9,266 nt of DNA, taken from positions 1-9,266 of the forward strand of contig RFLK01000003.1 of assembly GCA_003694525.1 (NCBI GenBank), in the 5' to 3' direction. Within the stretch, counting starts at the first letter, position 1. The number at the start of each line of letters is the position of its first letter. Position numbers and translations under genes: made by a program. Below the pieces are notes generated by a model, which saw only the letters and a program-made list of their open reading frames with translations, did not search any database and was not told the DNA's origin. Positions 1-7,178 of the stretch are shown here, piece by piece. The stretch comes from Candidatus Woesearchaeota archaeon (GTDB lineage: Archaea > Nanobdellota > Nanobdellia > Woesearchaeales > ARS49).

Positions 1-360
1 ATAAAGGTCATCATCCGCGAGAAGCTTTTGACTAGCAGGATTTACAGCGCCATGGCTACAGGAAATTGGGTTGGAGGAAGAAAGGGAGTATCTCAGAGAA
101 TTCAGCGCCTGAATTATTTGAACACTCTCTCTCACTTGCAGCGTGTTGTATCGCCCCTCTCCTCAAGCCAGGAGAACTTTGAGGCAAGGGAGCTTCACGC
201 AACGCATTTCGGAAGGCTCTGTCCTTCTGAGACTCCTGAGGGAACCAATATTGGTTTGCGTAAAAATTTCAGCATGCTTGCAAGTGTGAGCACTCAGGTT
301 GATGATGAGCAGGTCATCAAGGGCCTTTGCAGTGCAGGTTTGAGGTTGGTGAGACAATGA
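1..360 (+). CDS. rpoB2: DNA-directed RNA polymerase subunit B'' (Rpo2N), 3' end only
   Basis: This is the last 119 codons of the N-terminal half of the split second-largest RNA polymerase subunit, open at the left window edge. The frame reads in from base 1 with no stop until TGA at 358-360. Within the visible piece, GNWVGGRKGVSQR (residues 21-33 of the fragment) is the fork-loop region, followed by SHLQRVVSPLSSSQENFEAR and the block GRLCPSETPEGTNIGLRKN (about 71-89), which are hallmarks of archaeal and eukaryotic RPB2-type subunits. The protein ends just after SAGLRLV, which is where B'' ends in archaea with a split B subunit. Its stop overlaps the start of rpoB' as ATGA, so the break is a natural gene boundary rather than a frameshift. 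Together B'' and B' make the beta-like half of the polymerase. The family identity is very secure; the 5' part is outside the window. Confidence 0.97.
   Translation: MKVIIREKLLTSRIYSAMATGNWVGGRKGVSQRIQRLNYLNTLSHLQRVVSPLSSSQENFEARELHATHFGRLCPSETPEGTNIGLRKNFSMLASVSTQVDDEQVIKGLCSAGLRLVRQ
348..352 (+). promoter_or_regulatory. Shine-Dalgarno-like site for rpoB'
   Basis: GGTGA lies 4 bases before the ATG at 357, inside the end of rpoB''. It pairs with the GGTGAT part of the usual archaeal anti-Shine-Dalgarno complement, which normally sits close to the start. It favours ATG 357 over an in-frame TTG at 327 upstream, as does the protein alignment, because the conserved VYLNG block begins four residues after ATG 357. 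Confidence 0.5.
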
Positions 361-2159
361 CTGAAGTTTATCTTAATGGCAAGTATGTTGGAGATGTTGA
401 CAGTCCTCTTGAGTTTGTTGAAAGAGTAAAGCAGGATAGAAGGGCCGGCTCTCTTGCAGGCGAGGTGAATGTTCACTATGACAAAGTGTTGGATGAGGTT
501 CACGTTGAGAGCGCAAGAGGAAGATGCCGCAGGCCGCTTGTTGTGGTAAAAGACGGAATGCCTCTTTTGACAGAACGCCACATAAAGCAATTGGAGAGGG
601 GGGAGATTTCCTGGAGCGATCTTGTAGCTCAAGGAGTTATTGAATACCTTGATGCTGCAGAGGAGGAGAACGCGCTTGTTGCGCTATCAGATAAGGAGAT
701 AACTCCCGAGCACACTCATCTTGAAGTTTCTGCAATTTCTATGCTTGGCGTTATGACTGGTCTCATACCGTATGGTGATTTCATCCAGTCGGCAAGGCTT
801 ATTATCGGGTCAAAGGGTATTAAGCAGGCAGTTGGCCTTTACGCGTCAAATTATCCTTTGAGGATGGATATGGATGTCAGTTTGTTGCACTATCCTCAAA
901 GCCCGCTTGTCAAGACTGCTATCTATGATGTTTCGCGCTATGCAGAGCACCCAGTAGGTCAGAATATTGTTGTTGCGATAATGTCCTACAAGGGATATAA
1001 TATGGAGGATGCGGTCATAATAAACAAGGGTTCAATCCAGAGAGGTTTTGGCAGAAGCACGTATTTCAGGCCAGCAACTGCTATGGAGCTTCGCTATTCT
1101 GGCGGACTTATGGATAACATAGGGTTGCCTGATAAGGATGTGAAAGGTTACAAGTCAGAGCAGGATTATCGCTTGTTGGAAGATGATGGTATAGTTTATC
1201 CTGAGGCAAAGGTTGCAGAGGGGGATGTTATAATAGGCAAGACGTCTCCGCCTCGTTTTCTGTCAAATATGGAGGAGTATTCTCTTGCATCCAATATCAG
1301 AAGGGAGAGTTCTGTCGCATTAAGGCACGGAGAGGAAGGAATTGTTGATTTTGTTGCCATAACTGAGAACGAGGAGGGTAACAAGCTGGTTCAAGTAAGG
1401 CTTCGCGACCTCAGGATTCCTGAAATTGGCGACAAGTTCGTCTCAAGGCACGGTCAGAAGGGAGTTGTCGGCCTTCTGGTTCCAGAGGCAGATATGCCTT
1501 TCAGTGAGAGCGGAATAGTCCCTGACCTGATATTCTCGCCTCATGGAATCCCTTCCCGTATGACCATATCGCACATTCTTGAGCTTTTGGGAGGAAAGAC
1601 CGCAGCATTATCTGGAAGGGAGATTGATGCTACAACGTTCAGCGGAGAGCCTGAGGCTGCATTGAGAGAGGAGCTCTGCAATCTCGGTTTTGATGAGCGC
1701 GGTGTTGAGACTATGTACAACGGCGTGACTGGAGAGGTTTATCAGGCAAAGATTTACGTCGGAAACATGTACTATCTCAGGCTGAAGCACATGGTTGCAA
1801 ACAAGATTCACTCAAGGGCAAGAGGACCTATACAGCTTTTGACAAGACAGCCTACAGAGGGTCGTGCCAAGGAAGGTGGATTGAGGCTTGGTGAGATGGA
1901 AAAGGATACTCTTGTAGCGCACGGCGCAAGCATGGTGTTGAAGGAGCGTTTTGATTCCGACAAGACTGTAGTTCCTGTTTGCGAGGGTTGTGGAACTATT
2001 GCAATCCAGGATTCATTGAAGGATAAGCGATACTGTCCTATTTGCGGCGAGAATGTTGAGATAAGCGACATTGAGATGAGTTATGCATTCAAGTTAATCT
2101 TGGACGAGTTTAAGAGCTTGGGTCTTTATCCTAAATTGAAGCTCAGGAGCAAGTACTGA
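357..2159 (+). CDS. rpoB1: DNA-directed RNA polymerase subunit B' (Rpo2C)
   Basis: C-terminal half of the split second-largest RNA polymerase subunit, 600 residues, about the usual length. Visible landmarks in order: VYLNGKYVG (4-12); LPLLTERH-type segment around 68-75; HTHLE (119-123); the active-site block SYKGYNMEDA (210-219) with the acidic pair E217/D218; GKTSPPRF (294-301); GDKFVSRHGQKG (358-369) with the two active-centre lysines K360 and K368; LTRQPTEGRAKEGGLR (495-510); and a C-terminal zinc site of C542, C545, C560 and C563. The ATG at 357 overlaps the rpoB'' stop by 4 bases, which suggests coupled translation, and the stop overlaps the rpoA' ATG by 1 base. One oddity: the link motif that usually reads like SPRNTMGAGMAKQ is SARLIIGSKGIKQ here (145-157), although the NTP-contacting arginine (R147) is kept. 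The subunit assembles with B'', A' and A'' in the cytoplasmic polymerase core. Confidence 0.98.
   Translation: MTEVYLNGKYVGDVDSPLEFVERVKQDRRAGSLAGEVNVHYDKVLDEVHVESARGRCRRPLVVVKDGMPLLTERHIKQLERGEISWSDLVAQGVIEYLDAAEEENALVALSDKEITPEHTHLEVSAISMLGVMTGLIPYGDFIQSARLIIGSKGIKQAVGLYASNYPLRMDMDVSLLHYPQSPLVKTAIYDVSRYAEHPVGQNIVVAIMSYKGYNMEDAVIINKGSIQRGFGRSTYFRPATAMELRYSGGLMDNIGLPDKDVKGYKSEQDYRLLEDDGIVYPEAKVAEGDVIIGKTSPPRFLSNMEEYSLASNIRRESSVALRHGEEGIVDFVAITENEEGNKLVQVRLRDLRIPEIGDKFVSRHGQKGVVGLLVPEADMPFSESGIVPDLIFSPHGIPSRMTISHILELLGGKTAALSGREIDATTFSGEPEAALREELCNLGFDERGVETMYNGVTGEVYQAKIYVGNMYYLRLKHMVANKIHSRARGPIQLLTRQPTEGRAKEGGLRLGEMEKDTLVAHGASMVLKERFDSDKTVVPVCEGCGTIAIQDSLKDKRYCPICGENVEISDIEMSYAFKLILDEFKSLGLYPKLKLRSKY
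2145..2149 (+). promoter_or_regulatory. Shine-Dalgarno site for rpoA'
   Basis: AGGAG lies 9 bases before the ATG at 2159, within the last codons of rpoB'. It supports this ATG, and hence the long charged N-terminal extension of RpoA', as a real translation start rather than an over-extended call. Confidence 0.6.
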
Positions 2160-4909
2160 TGGCAAAAAAGAAGAAGGCAGGGGAATTGGAAGAAGAGTTT
2201 GTAGAAGAGAAGATAGAAGGCGCGGATATCGAGCAGCAGGAGTCTTCAGAGGGTTCAGCTGCGGATGTTTCTGGAAACTCTGATGTTGCAGAGGCTGTAG
2301 AGACTGTGGACAAGGAGCAGTTCTCTCGCGAGCGTATGGAGAGTCTGGCGCATTATGTCTTCAAGCAGGTGGATGCAGTTGTTTTCGGTGTATTATCTCC
2401 TAAGATGATAAAGAAGATGGCAAGCGCCAAGATAGTGACTCCTGAGCTTTACGATAGGGAAGGTTATCCTGTAGACGGAGGTCTTATGGATGTCCGCCTT
2501 GGTGTTATAGATCCTGGTTTGCGTTGCAAGACTTGCAGTTCCAAGTTGAAGGAGTGTATTGGCCATTTTGGTTACATTGAGCTTGCGCGCCCAGTAATTC
2601 ACGTCAAGTTTGCAAAGATAATACACCTTCTTCTTCGCACAAGTTGCGGCTCTTGCGGAAGGCTTATGATTCCTGATGATAAGCGCGAGAGAGCAAGGGC
2701 GCATCTTGATAAGATAGAGGCTAACGAGGGCCCTGATGCGAGAAGGACTGCTCTGCGTGCTCTTATAACAAGTGCGAGGTTGGGTAACAAGTGTCCGCAT
2801 TGCAAGGAGAAGCAGGGCAAGATCGTTCTTGAAAAGCCCACAACATTTGTTGAAGGTGACAGGAGGCTCTCTCCAATAGAGGTAAGGGCGCGTCTTGAGA
2901 GAATGCCTGATGAGGATTGCGAGCTTTTCGGTCTTAATCCTGAGACTGCAAGGCCTGAGTGGATGGTTTTGACAATCTTGGCGATTCCTCCGGTAACTGT
3001 GCGTCCGTCTATAACTCTTGAGACTGGTGAGAGGAGCGAGGATGATCTCACTCACAAGCTTGGAGATATTGTGCGTATTAACCAGAGGTTGTTTGAGAAT
3101 ATAAACGCCGGAGCGCCTGAAATCATTATTGAAGATTTGTGGGACTTGCTTCAGTATCACGTGACAACTTTCTTTGATAATGGTATTGCTCAGCTTCCTC
3201 CTGCGCGTCACAGGTCCGGACAGCCTTTGAAGACGATAACTGAGCGTATAAAGAGCAAGGAGGGAAGGATTCGTCACAATCTTGCAGGAAAGAGGACTAA
3301 CTTCTGCGCGAGAACTGTGATTTCTCCAGATCCTATGATAGGGCTTGATGAGGTTGGAGTTCCGGAGGTTGTAGCTCAGAAGCTTTCAGTTCCTGAGACG
3401 GTGAATGAGTGGAATATTCAATATTTGAAGAAGTTTGTCGAGAACGGTCCTGGAAAGTATCCTGGAGCGAACTATGTTGTTCGCCCTGATGGCAAGAAGA
3501 AGCGCATAACTGACGAGACTAAGGAGGCAACCCTCGAGGAGCTTCAGCCTGGTTATGTTGTTGAGCGCCACTTGCTTGACGGTGATATTGCTCTTTTCAA
3601 TCGTCAGCCGTCCTTGCACAGGATGAGTATGATGTGTCACAGGGTGCGCGTTCTTCCGGGAAGGACGTTGCGTATGAATCCTGCAGTTTGCAACCCTTAC
3701 AATGCTGACTTTGATGGCGATGAGATGAATTTGCACATTCCTCAGACAGAGGAGGCTCGTGCGGAAGCTGAAATTTTGATGCAGGTTCAAACTCAGCTTA
3801 TATCTCCAAGGTATGGCCTTTCAGTTATAGGTTGCATTCAGGATGCTATAAGCGGGAACTATCTTCTAACAAAGGACGAGGACATAGATCGTGAGACTGC
3901 GTTTATGATAATGTCAAATGCAGGCATTACTGATTTTGGAAAGCTCTCGTCCAAGAAGAAGCTAACGGGCAGAGATGTTTTCAGCTCGGCTCTTCCGAAC
4001 GATTTTGATTTCAAGGGTGTCTCGCGCACAGGAGAGCCTGTAGTCATAAAGAATGGCGTGCTCACAGAAGGAGTTATCGACACCAAGACGATAGGCGGAG
4101 AAGGAGAGGGTGTGCTCTTGCGCAGCCTGCACAAGAAGTATGGCCCTGCAAGAACTGTCAAGATACTTCACAGCATTCTTCGCTTGGGAGTTGAATACCT
4201 TTTCCATAACGGATTTAGCACCGGAATTGCAGATGAGGATCTTCCTCGAGAGGCAAACGAGCAGATTTCAAAGCTGCTCGCCAAGGCAGAGGAGGATGTT
4301 GCAGATATGATTGACAAGTTCAATAAAGGGGAGCTTGAAGCATACCCTGGAAGGACTGCAGAGGAGACTCTTGAGCTTAGAATTCTCGAGAGGTTGAATC
4401 GTGCGCGTAACGAGTGCGGTAAGGTCATCAGATCTCACGTGCACGATGACAATCACGCAGCTGTTATGATTCTTTCAGGCGCAAGAGGGAGCATAACGTC
4501 TCTGATTCAGATGAGTGCTTGCGTTGGCCAGCAGGCTTTGCGTGGAAAGAGAATCGAAAAGGGCTATCGTGGCAGGACTCTGTCTTTCTTCAAGGAAGGC
4601 GACAGGTCTCCTGAGGCTCACGGGTTCATAATCAATGGGTTCAAGCACGGCATCAATCCAAAGGAGTTTTTCTTCCACGCAATTACTGGAAGGGATGGTC
4701 TGATGGACACAGCGCTCAGAACTCCAAAGTCAGGATATCTTTATCGCCGTCTTGCAAATGCTTTGCAGGATTTGCGTGTTGACTATGACGGTTCTGTTCG
4801 CGACGCGTCAGGAAGGATTATCCAGTTCGAGTATGGAGAGGATGGAATTGATGTATCGCGCTCAGAGCAGGGTAAGATAAATGTCAAGCGTATTGCGGAG
4901 GCTGACTAG
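2159..4909 (+). CDS. rpoA1: DNA-directed RNA polymerase subunit A' (Rpo1N)
   Basis: N-terminal part of the split largest RNA polymerase subunit, 916 residues, somewhat longer than typical archaeal A'. The first zinc site in the clamp is C123, C126, C133 and H136, followed by GHFGYIELARPVIH. A second cysteine set is C163, C166, C212 and C215. GKRTNFCARTVISPDP (377-392) is the lid/switch region. The metal-A loop is NADFDGDEMNLH (515-526), with the three catalytic aspartates D517, D519 and D521 intact. SGARGSITSLIQM (773-785) and the bridge helix GINPKEFFFHAITGRDGLMDTA (831-852, continuing to about 870) follow. The extra length is at the N-terminus: about 65 residues rich in Glu, Lys and Ser before the conserved FGVLSP (76-81). 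A' ends after the bridge helix; the rest of the subunit is rpoA'', 1 base downstream. The ATG is supported by AGGAG 9 bases upstream. The fused eukaryotic form is RPB1. Confidence 0.98.
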   Translation: MAKKKKAGELEEEFVEEKIEGADIEQQESSEGSAADVSGNSDVAEAVETVDKEQFSRERMESLAHYVFKQVDAVVFGVLSPKMIKKMASAKIVTPELYDREGYPVDGGLMDVRLGVIDPGLRCKTCSSKLKECIGHFGYIELARPVIHVKFAKIIHLLLRTSCGSCGRLMIPDDKRERARAHLDKIEANEGPDARRTALRALITSARLGNKCPHCKEKQGKIVLEKPTTFVEGDRRLSPIEVRARLERMPDEDCELFGLNPETARPEWMVLTILAIPPVTVRPSITLETGERSEDDLTHKLGDIVRINQRLFENINAGAPEIIIEDLWDLLQYHVTTFFDNGIAQLPPARHRSGQPLKTITERIKSKEGRIRHNLAGKRTNFCARTVISPDPMIGLDEVGVPEVVAQKLSVPETVNEWNIQYLKKFVENGPGKYPGANYVVRPDGKKKRITDETKEATLEELQPGYVVERHLLDGDIALFNRQPSLHRMSMMCHRVRVLPGRTLRMNPAVCNPYNADFDGDEMNLHIPQTEEARAEAEILMQVQTQLISPRYGLSVIGCIQDAISGNYLLTKDEDIDRETAFMIMSNAGITDFGKLSSKKKLTGRDVFSSALPNDFDFKGVSRTGEPVVIKNGVLTEGVIDTKTIGGEGEGVLLRSLHKKYGPARTVKILHSILRLGVEYLFHNGFSTGIADEDLPREANEQISKLLAKAEEDVADMIDKFNKGELEAYPGRTAEETLELRILERLNRARNECGKVIRSHVHDDNHAAVMILSGARGSITSLIQMSACVGQQALRGKRIEKGYRGRTLSFFKEGDRSPEAHGFIINGFKHGINPKEFFFHAITGRDGLMDTALRTPKSGYLYRRLANALQDLRVDYDGSVRDASGRIIQFEYGEDGIDVSRSEQGKINVKRIAEAD
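4897..4901 (+). promoter_or_regulatory. Shine-Dalgarno site for rpoA''
   Basis: GGAGG sits 9 bases before the ATG at 4911, within the end of rpoA'. It selects ATG 4911 rather than the in-frame ATG at 4881, which would overlap rpoA' by 29 bases and add ten residues not expected in the family. Confidence 0.7.
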
Positions 4910-4910
4910 T

Positions 4911-6041
4911 ATGCATAAGGATCTCGAAAAGTACAAGGACAAGTTGCCTTTGAAGCTGTTGCAGGATATTGAAGAGCAGGTTCCAGGGAGCAAGGTCAAG
5001 AAGGTAGCGGAAAAAGTTTACGAGGAGTATCTTGCCTCTCGTGTAGATCCTGGCGAGGCTGTAGGTCTGATTGGTGCAGAGAGCATAGGTGAGCCTGGAA
5101 CTCAGATGACTCTTAACACTTTCCACTACGCAGGAGTCGCTGAGATGAATGTTACTGTGGGTCTTCCAAGAATTATCGAGATTCTTGACGGCAGAAAGAG
5201 CATATCAACTCCTAAGATGGAGATTTTTTTGAAGAGCCCTTACAACAAAGGAAAAAATATACGCGAGCTTGCAATGCAGATAAAAGAGACCAAGCTCAAA
5301 GAGATTGCAACAGAGTATGGGATGAACATTGTTGATATGCGTGTTGATGTCAAGCTGGATTCTGACAAGTTGGATGAGCTTGAATTGACTCCGCAGCAGG
5401 TTGCAAAGGCAGTCGATAAGGCGTTGGGTCTTGATGCTGGCGCAAAGATTGATGGCAACACGCTGGTCATAAAGCTGAAGGAGAAGGCAGAGGCAAAAGG
5501 ATTGAACGCGTTGTATAGGGCAAAGGAGAAGTGTAAAGGAGCATACGTGAAAGGAGTTAAGGGAATCTCTCAGGTTTTGCCGGTAAAGCGGGGAGATGAG
5601 TATATTATCATAACTGCAGGGAGCAATCTGAAGAAGGTTTTCGAGTTTGATTTTGTTGACTCTAACAGGACTACGACGAACGATATTCACGAGGTTCGCG
5701 AAGTTTTGGGAATTGAGGCGGCGCGTCAGGCTATTATCGATGAGGTCTTTCAGGTTATTGAAACGCAGGGTCTCAATGTCGACATAAGGCACATAATGCT
5801 CGTTGCAGACACTATGACTGCAGGAGGAGAGGTTAAGGGAATTACAAGGTATGGTGTTGTGAGTGGAAAAGCGTCAGTTCTTGCAAGAGCGTCTTTTGAG
5901 ACTCCAATAAAGCATTTGATAAATGCGTCATTGAGAGGAGAGGTTGATCGCTTGACAAGCGTTGTTGAGAATGTTATGTTGAACCAGATAATTCCTGTTG
6001 GCACTGGTTTGCCGCAGTTGGTTTCAAAGTTGGAGAAGTGA
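4911..6041 (+). CDS. rpoA2: DNA-directed RNA polymerase subunit A'' (Rpo1C)
   Basis: C-terminal part of the split largest RNA polymerase subunit, 376 residues, normal for archaeal A''. It contains the trigger loop: DPGEAVGLIGAESIGEPGTQ (46-65), continuing into MTLNTFHYAGVAEMNVT. The residues that contact the incoming NTP are present: Q65, L68, N69 and the catalytic histidine H72. GLPRIIEILDGRK (84-96) follows. The centre (about 105-250) is more variable and corresponds to jaw and cleft. The C-terminal part has NDIHEVREVLGIEAARQAI, then DIRHIMLVADTMTAGGEVKG and SVLARASFETPIKHL, all diagnostic of the RPB1/A'' C-terminus. It starts 1 base after the rpoA' stop and ends 1 base before rpl30e, so it is cotranscribed with A'. 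No inserts or missing key residues. Confidence 0.98.
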   Translation: MHKDLEKYKDKLPLKLLQDIEEQVPGSKVKKVAEKVYEEYLASRVDPGEAVGLIGAESIGEPGTQMTLNTFHYAGVAEMNVTVGLPRIIEILDGRKSISTPKMEIFLKSPYNKGKNIRELAMQIKETKLKEIATEYGMNIVDMRVDVKLDSDKLDELELTPQQVAKAVDKALGLDAGAKIDGNTLVIKLKEKAEAKGLNALYRAKEKCKGAYVKGVKGISQVLPVKRGDEYIIITAGSNLKKVFEFDFVDSNRTTTNDIHEVREVLGIEAARQAIIDEVFQVIETQGLNVDIRHIMLVADTMTAGGEVKGITRYGVVSGKASVLARASFETPIKHLINASLRGEVDRLTSVVENVMLNQIIPVGTGLPQLVSKLEK

Positions 6042-6042
6042 A

Positions 6043-6321
6043 ATGGCAAAAAAGGAAGTAGCCCCGGTTGTTGCTGAATTGCAGAAGTTGCTTGCAGAAG
6101 GCAAGCTTGTTTTTGGAGCGGAGAGGACTCTGAAGCTCTTGCGCGAGGGCAAGGTTAGGAAGGTCTTTTTAGCGTCCAATTGCAAGCAGTCAGTAAAAGA
6201 GGATGTGGAACGATTTTGCGAAGTTGGCTCCATTGATTGTGTAGCTCTTGAGCAGTCAGGAGAAGAGGTTGGAACCCTTTGCAGAAAGCCGTTCTCTATT
6301 GCTGTTGTGGGCGTTGTTTGA
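6043..6321 (+). CDS. rpl30e: Large ribosomal subunit protein eL30 (L30e)
   Basis: A 92-residue protein of the L7Ae/L30e RNA-binding fold, slightly short for the family. Matching blocks: GKLVFGAERTLKLLREGKVRKVFLASNC in two pieces (20-47), where GAERT corresponds to the usual GANRT and ASNC is the strand before the RNA-binding loop, then EEVGTLCRKPFSIAVV (74-89), corresponding to the ELGTLCGKPF block. The common Gly after LC is Arg here (R81). Its place between rpoA'' and nusA is the standard archaeal arrangement. GGAG at 6032-6035, 7 bases before the ATG, sets the start; the rpoA'' stop is 1 base upstream. It is a component of the 50S ribosome; eukaryotic eL30 and the kink-turn-binding L7Ae are relatives. 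Confidence 0.93.
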   Translation: MAKKEVAPVVAELQKLLAEGKLVFGAERTLKLLREGKVRKVFLASNCKQSVKEDVERFCEVGSIDCVALEQSGEEVGTLCRKPFSIAVVGVV

Positions 6322-6322
6322 T

Positions 6323-6739
6323 ATGAGAAAGGTCGTTCTTGATACCAAGACGATGCAGACAATTGCCCTGTTTGAGAAGCAAACGCGCGCTGCAATTAAG
6401 GATTGCATTGTGACTGACGATCAGGTAGTTTTCATTGTCGAAGAGGGGGAGATCGCAAAGGCAATAGGCAAGGGGGGCTCTAATGTAAGGGAGCTTGAGC
6501 GTAGATTGCGAAAGCGCATAAGGGTGATAGAGTTCAGCCCCACGCTTGAGCGCTTTGTTTTGAATGTAATATCTCCTCTCGAGGTTAAGAGTATAAGAGT
6601 TGACGGGGACAAGGTTTTCCTTGATGCGAAAGATTTAAAAACACGTGGCTTGCTGATAGGGAGAGGTGCCTCGAACTTGAGGTTTTTCGAGAGCATCATA
6701 AAAAGATACTATCCAATTGAAGAGTTGAGGGTTTCCTGA
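6323..6739 (+). CDS. nusA: NusA-like KH-domain transcription factor (archaeal short NusA)
   Basis: A 138-residue protein made essentially of two KH RNA-binding domains. The first GXXG loop is in AKAIGKGGSNVRELERRL (GKGG, 49-52). The second is in LLIGRGASNLRFFESIIKR (GRGA, 113-116). The bacterial N-terminal polymerase-binding and S1 domains are absent, as is normal for archaeal NusA. The protein is thought to bind RNA during elongation or termination, but its exact role in archaea is not settled. The gene lies 1 base after rpl30e and its TGA overlaps the rps12 ATG by 1 base. No clear Shine-Dalgarno is visible, so translation probably depends on re-initiation from rpl30e. The ATG at 6323 was chosen because upstream in-frame codons run entirely within rpl30e and show no similarity to the family. 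Confidence 0.95.
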   Translation: MRKVVLDTKTMQTIALFEKQTRAAIKDCIVTDDQVVFIVEEGEIAKAIGKGGSNVRELERRLRKRIRVIEFSPTLERFVLNVISPLEVKSIRVDGDKVFLDAKDLKTRGLLIGRGASNLRFFESIIKRYYPIEELRVS

Positions 6740-7176
6740 TGGGGAATAAATCGAACGGACTAAACACTGCAAAGGCATTGAAAAAGCGCAGGCACCACGG
6801 AAAATGGTGCGATGCTGATTATGTTAGGAAGGAGTTGGACCTTTATAGAAAAGCGGATCCTCTTGAGGGCGCATCTCAAGGCAGGGGAATTGTTCTTGAG
6901 AAGATTCAGCTTGAGGCAAAGCAGCCTAATTCTGCGATGCGAAAGTGTTGCAGGGTTCAGCTTGTCAAGAATGGAAAGCAGGTTTCAGCATTCCTTCCAA
7001 GAGAGGGTGCTATGAAGCTTGTTGATGAGCACGACGAAGTTTTGATTGAGAGGATTGGAGGAGGCCAGGGCAAGTCAAAAGGCGATATCCCTGGTGTTCG
7101 CTGGCAGGTCATCAAAGTTAACAAGCAAAGCTTGAACGCGCTTTTGCGCGGAAAGATTGAAAAGGCGCGTAAGTGA
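6739..7176 (+). CDS. rps12: Small ribosomal subunit protein uS12
   Basis: A 145-residue archaeal/eukaryotic-type uS12. Its long basic N-terminus (KALKKRRHHGKW, 12-23) is typical of this branch. The decoding-site loops are intact: KQPNSAMRKCCRVQL (61-75), with the conserved proline P63 in the loop that touches the A-site codon-anticodon helix, and GGGQGKSKGDIPGVRWQV (107-124), with GDIPGVR at 115-121. It acts in the 30S decoding centre. The ATG overlaps the nusA stop as TGATG, with GAGGG 7 bases upstream at 6727-6731. It is followed directly by rps7, the universal S12-S7 pair. Confidence 0.98.
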   Translation: MGNKSNGLNTAKALKKRRHHGKWCDADYVRKELDLYRKADPLEGASQGRGIVLEKIQLEAKQPNSAMRKCCRVQLVKNGKQVSAFLPREGAMKLVDEHDEVLIERIGGGQGKSKGDIPGVRWQVIKVNKQSLNALLRGKIEKARK

Positions 7177-7178
7177 AG

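Noticed and set aside
327..356. A longer rpoB' starting at TTG 327
   Set aside because: It would add ten residues overlapping rpoB'' with no family match; the ATG at 357 forms the classic ATGA overlap and is right before the conserved N-terminus.
341..360. rpoB''/rpoB' break as a frameshift or pseudogene
   Set aside because: Both sides are intact, the break is at the known natural split point, and a proper start codon with GGTGA upstream is present.
2393..3277. A 294-codon open frame on the minus strand opposite rpoA'
   Set aside because: It lies wholly inside the well-supported rpoA' coding sequence, and its translation is rich in Arg/Leu/Ser with no recognisable motif. It is a by-product of codon bias on the plus strand.
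4881..4910. An earlier ATG (4881) for rpoA''
   Set aside because: GGAGG at 4897-4901 is placed for ATG 4911, and the extra ten residues overlap rpoA' and do not resemble the family.
5205..5792. A 195-codon minus-strand frame opposite rpoA''
   Set aside because: It is entirely antisense to conserved rpoA'' sequence, has low-complexity Leu/Asn/Arg content and no start signal.
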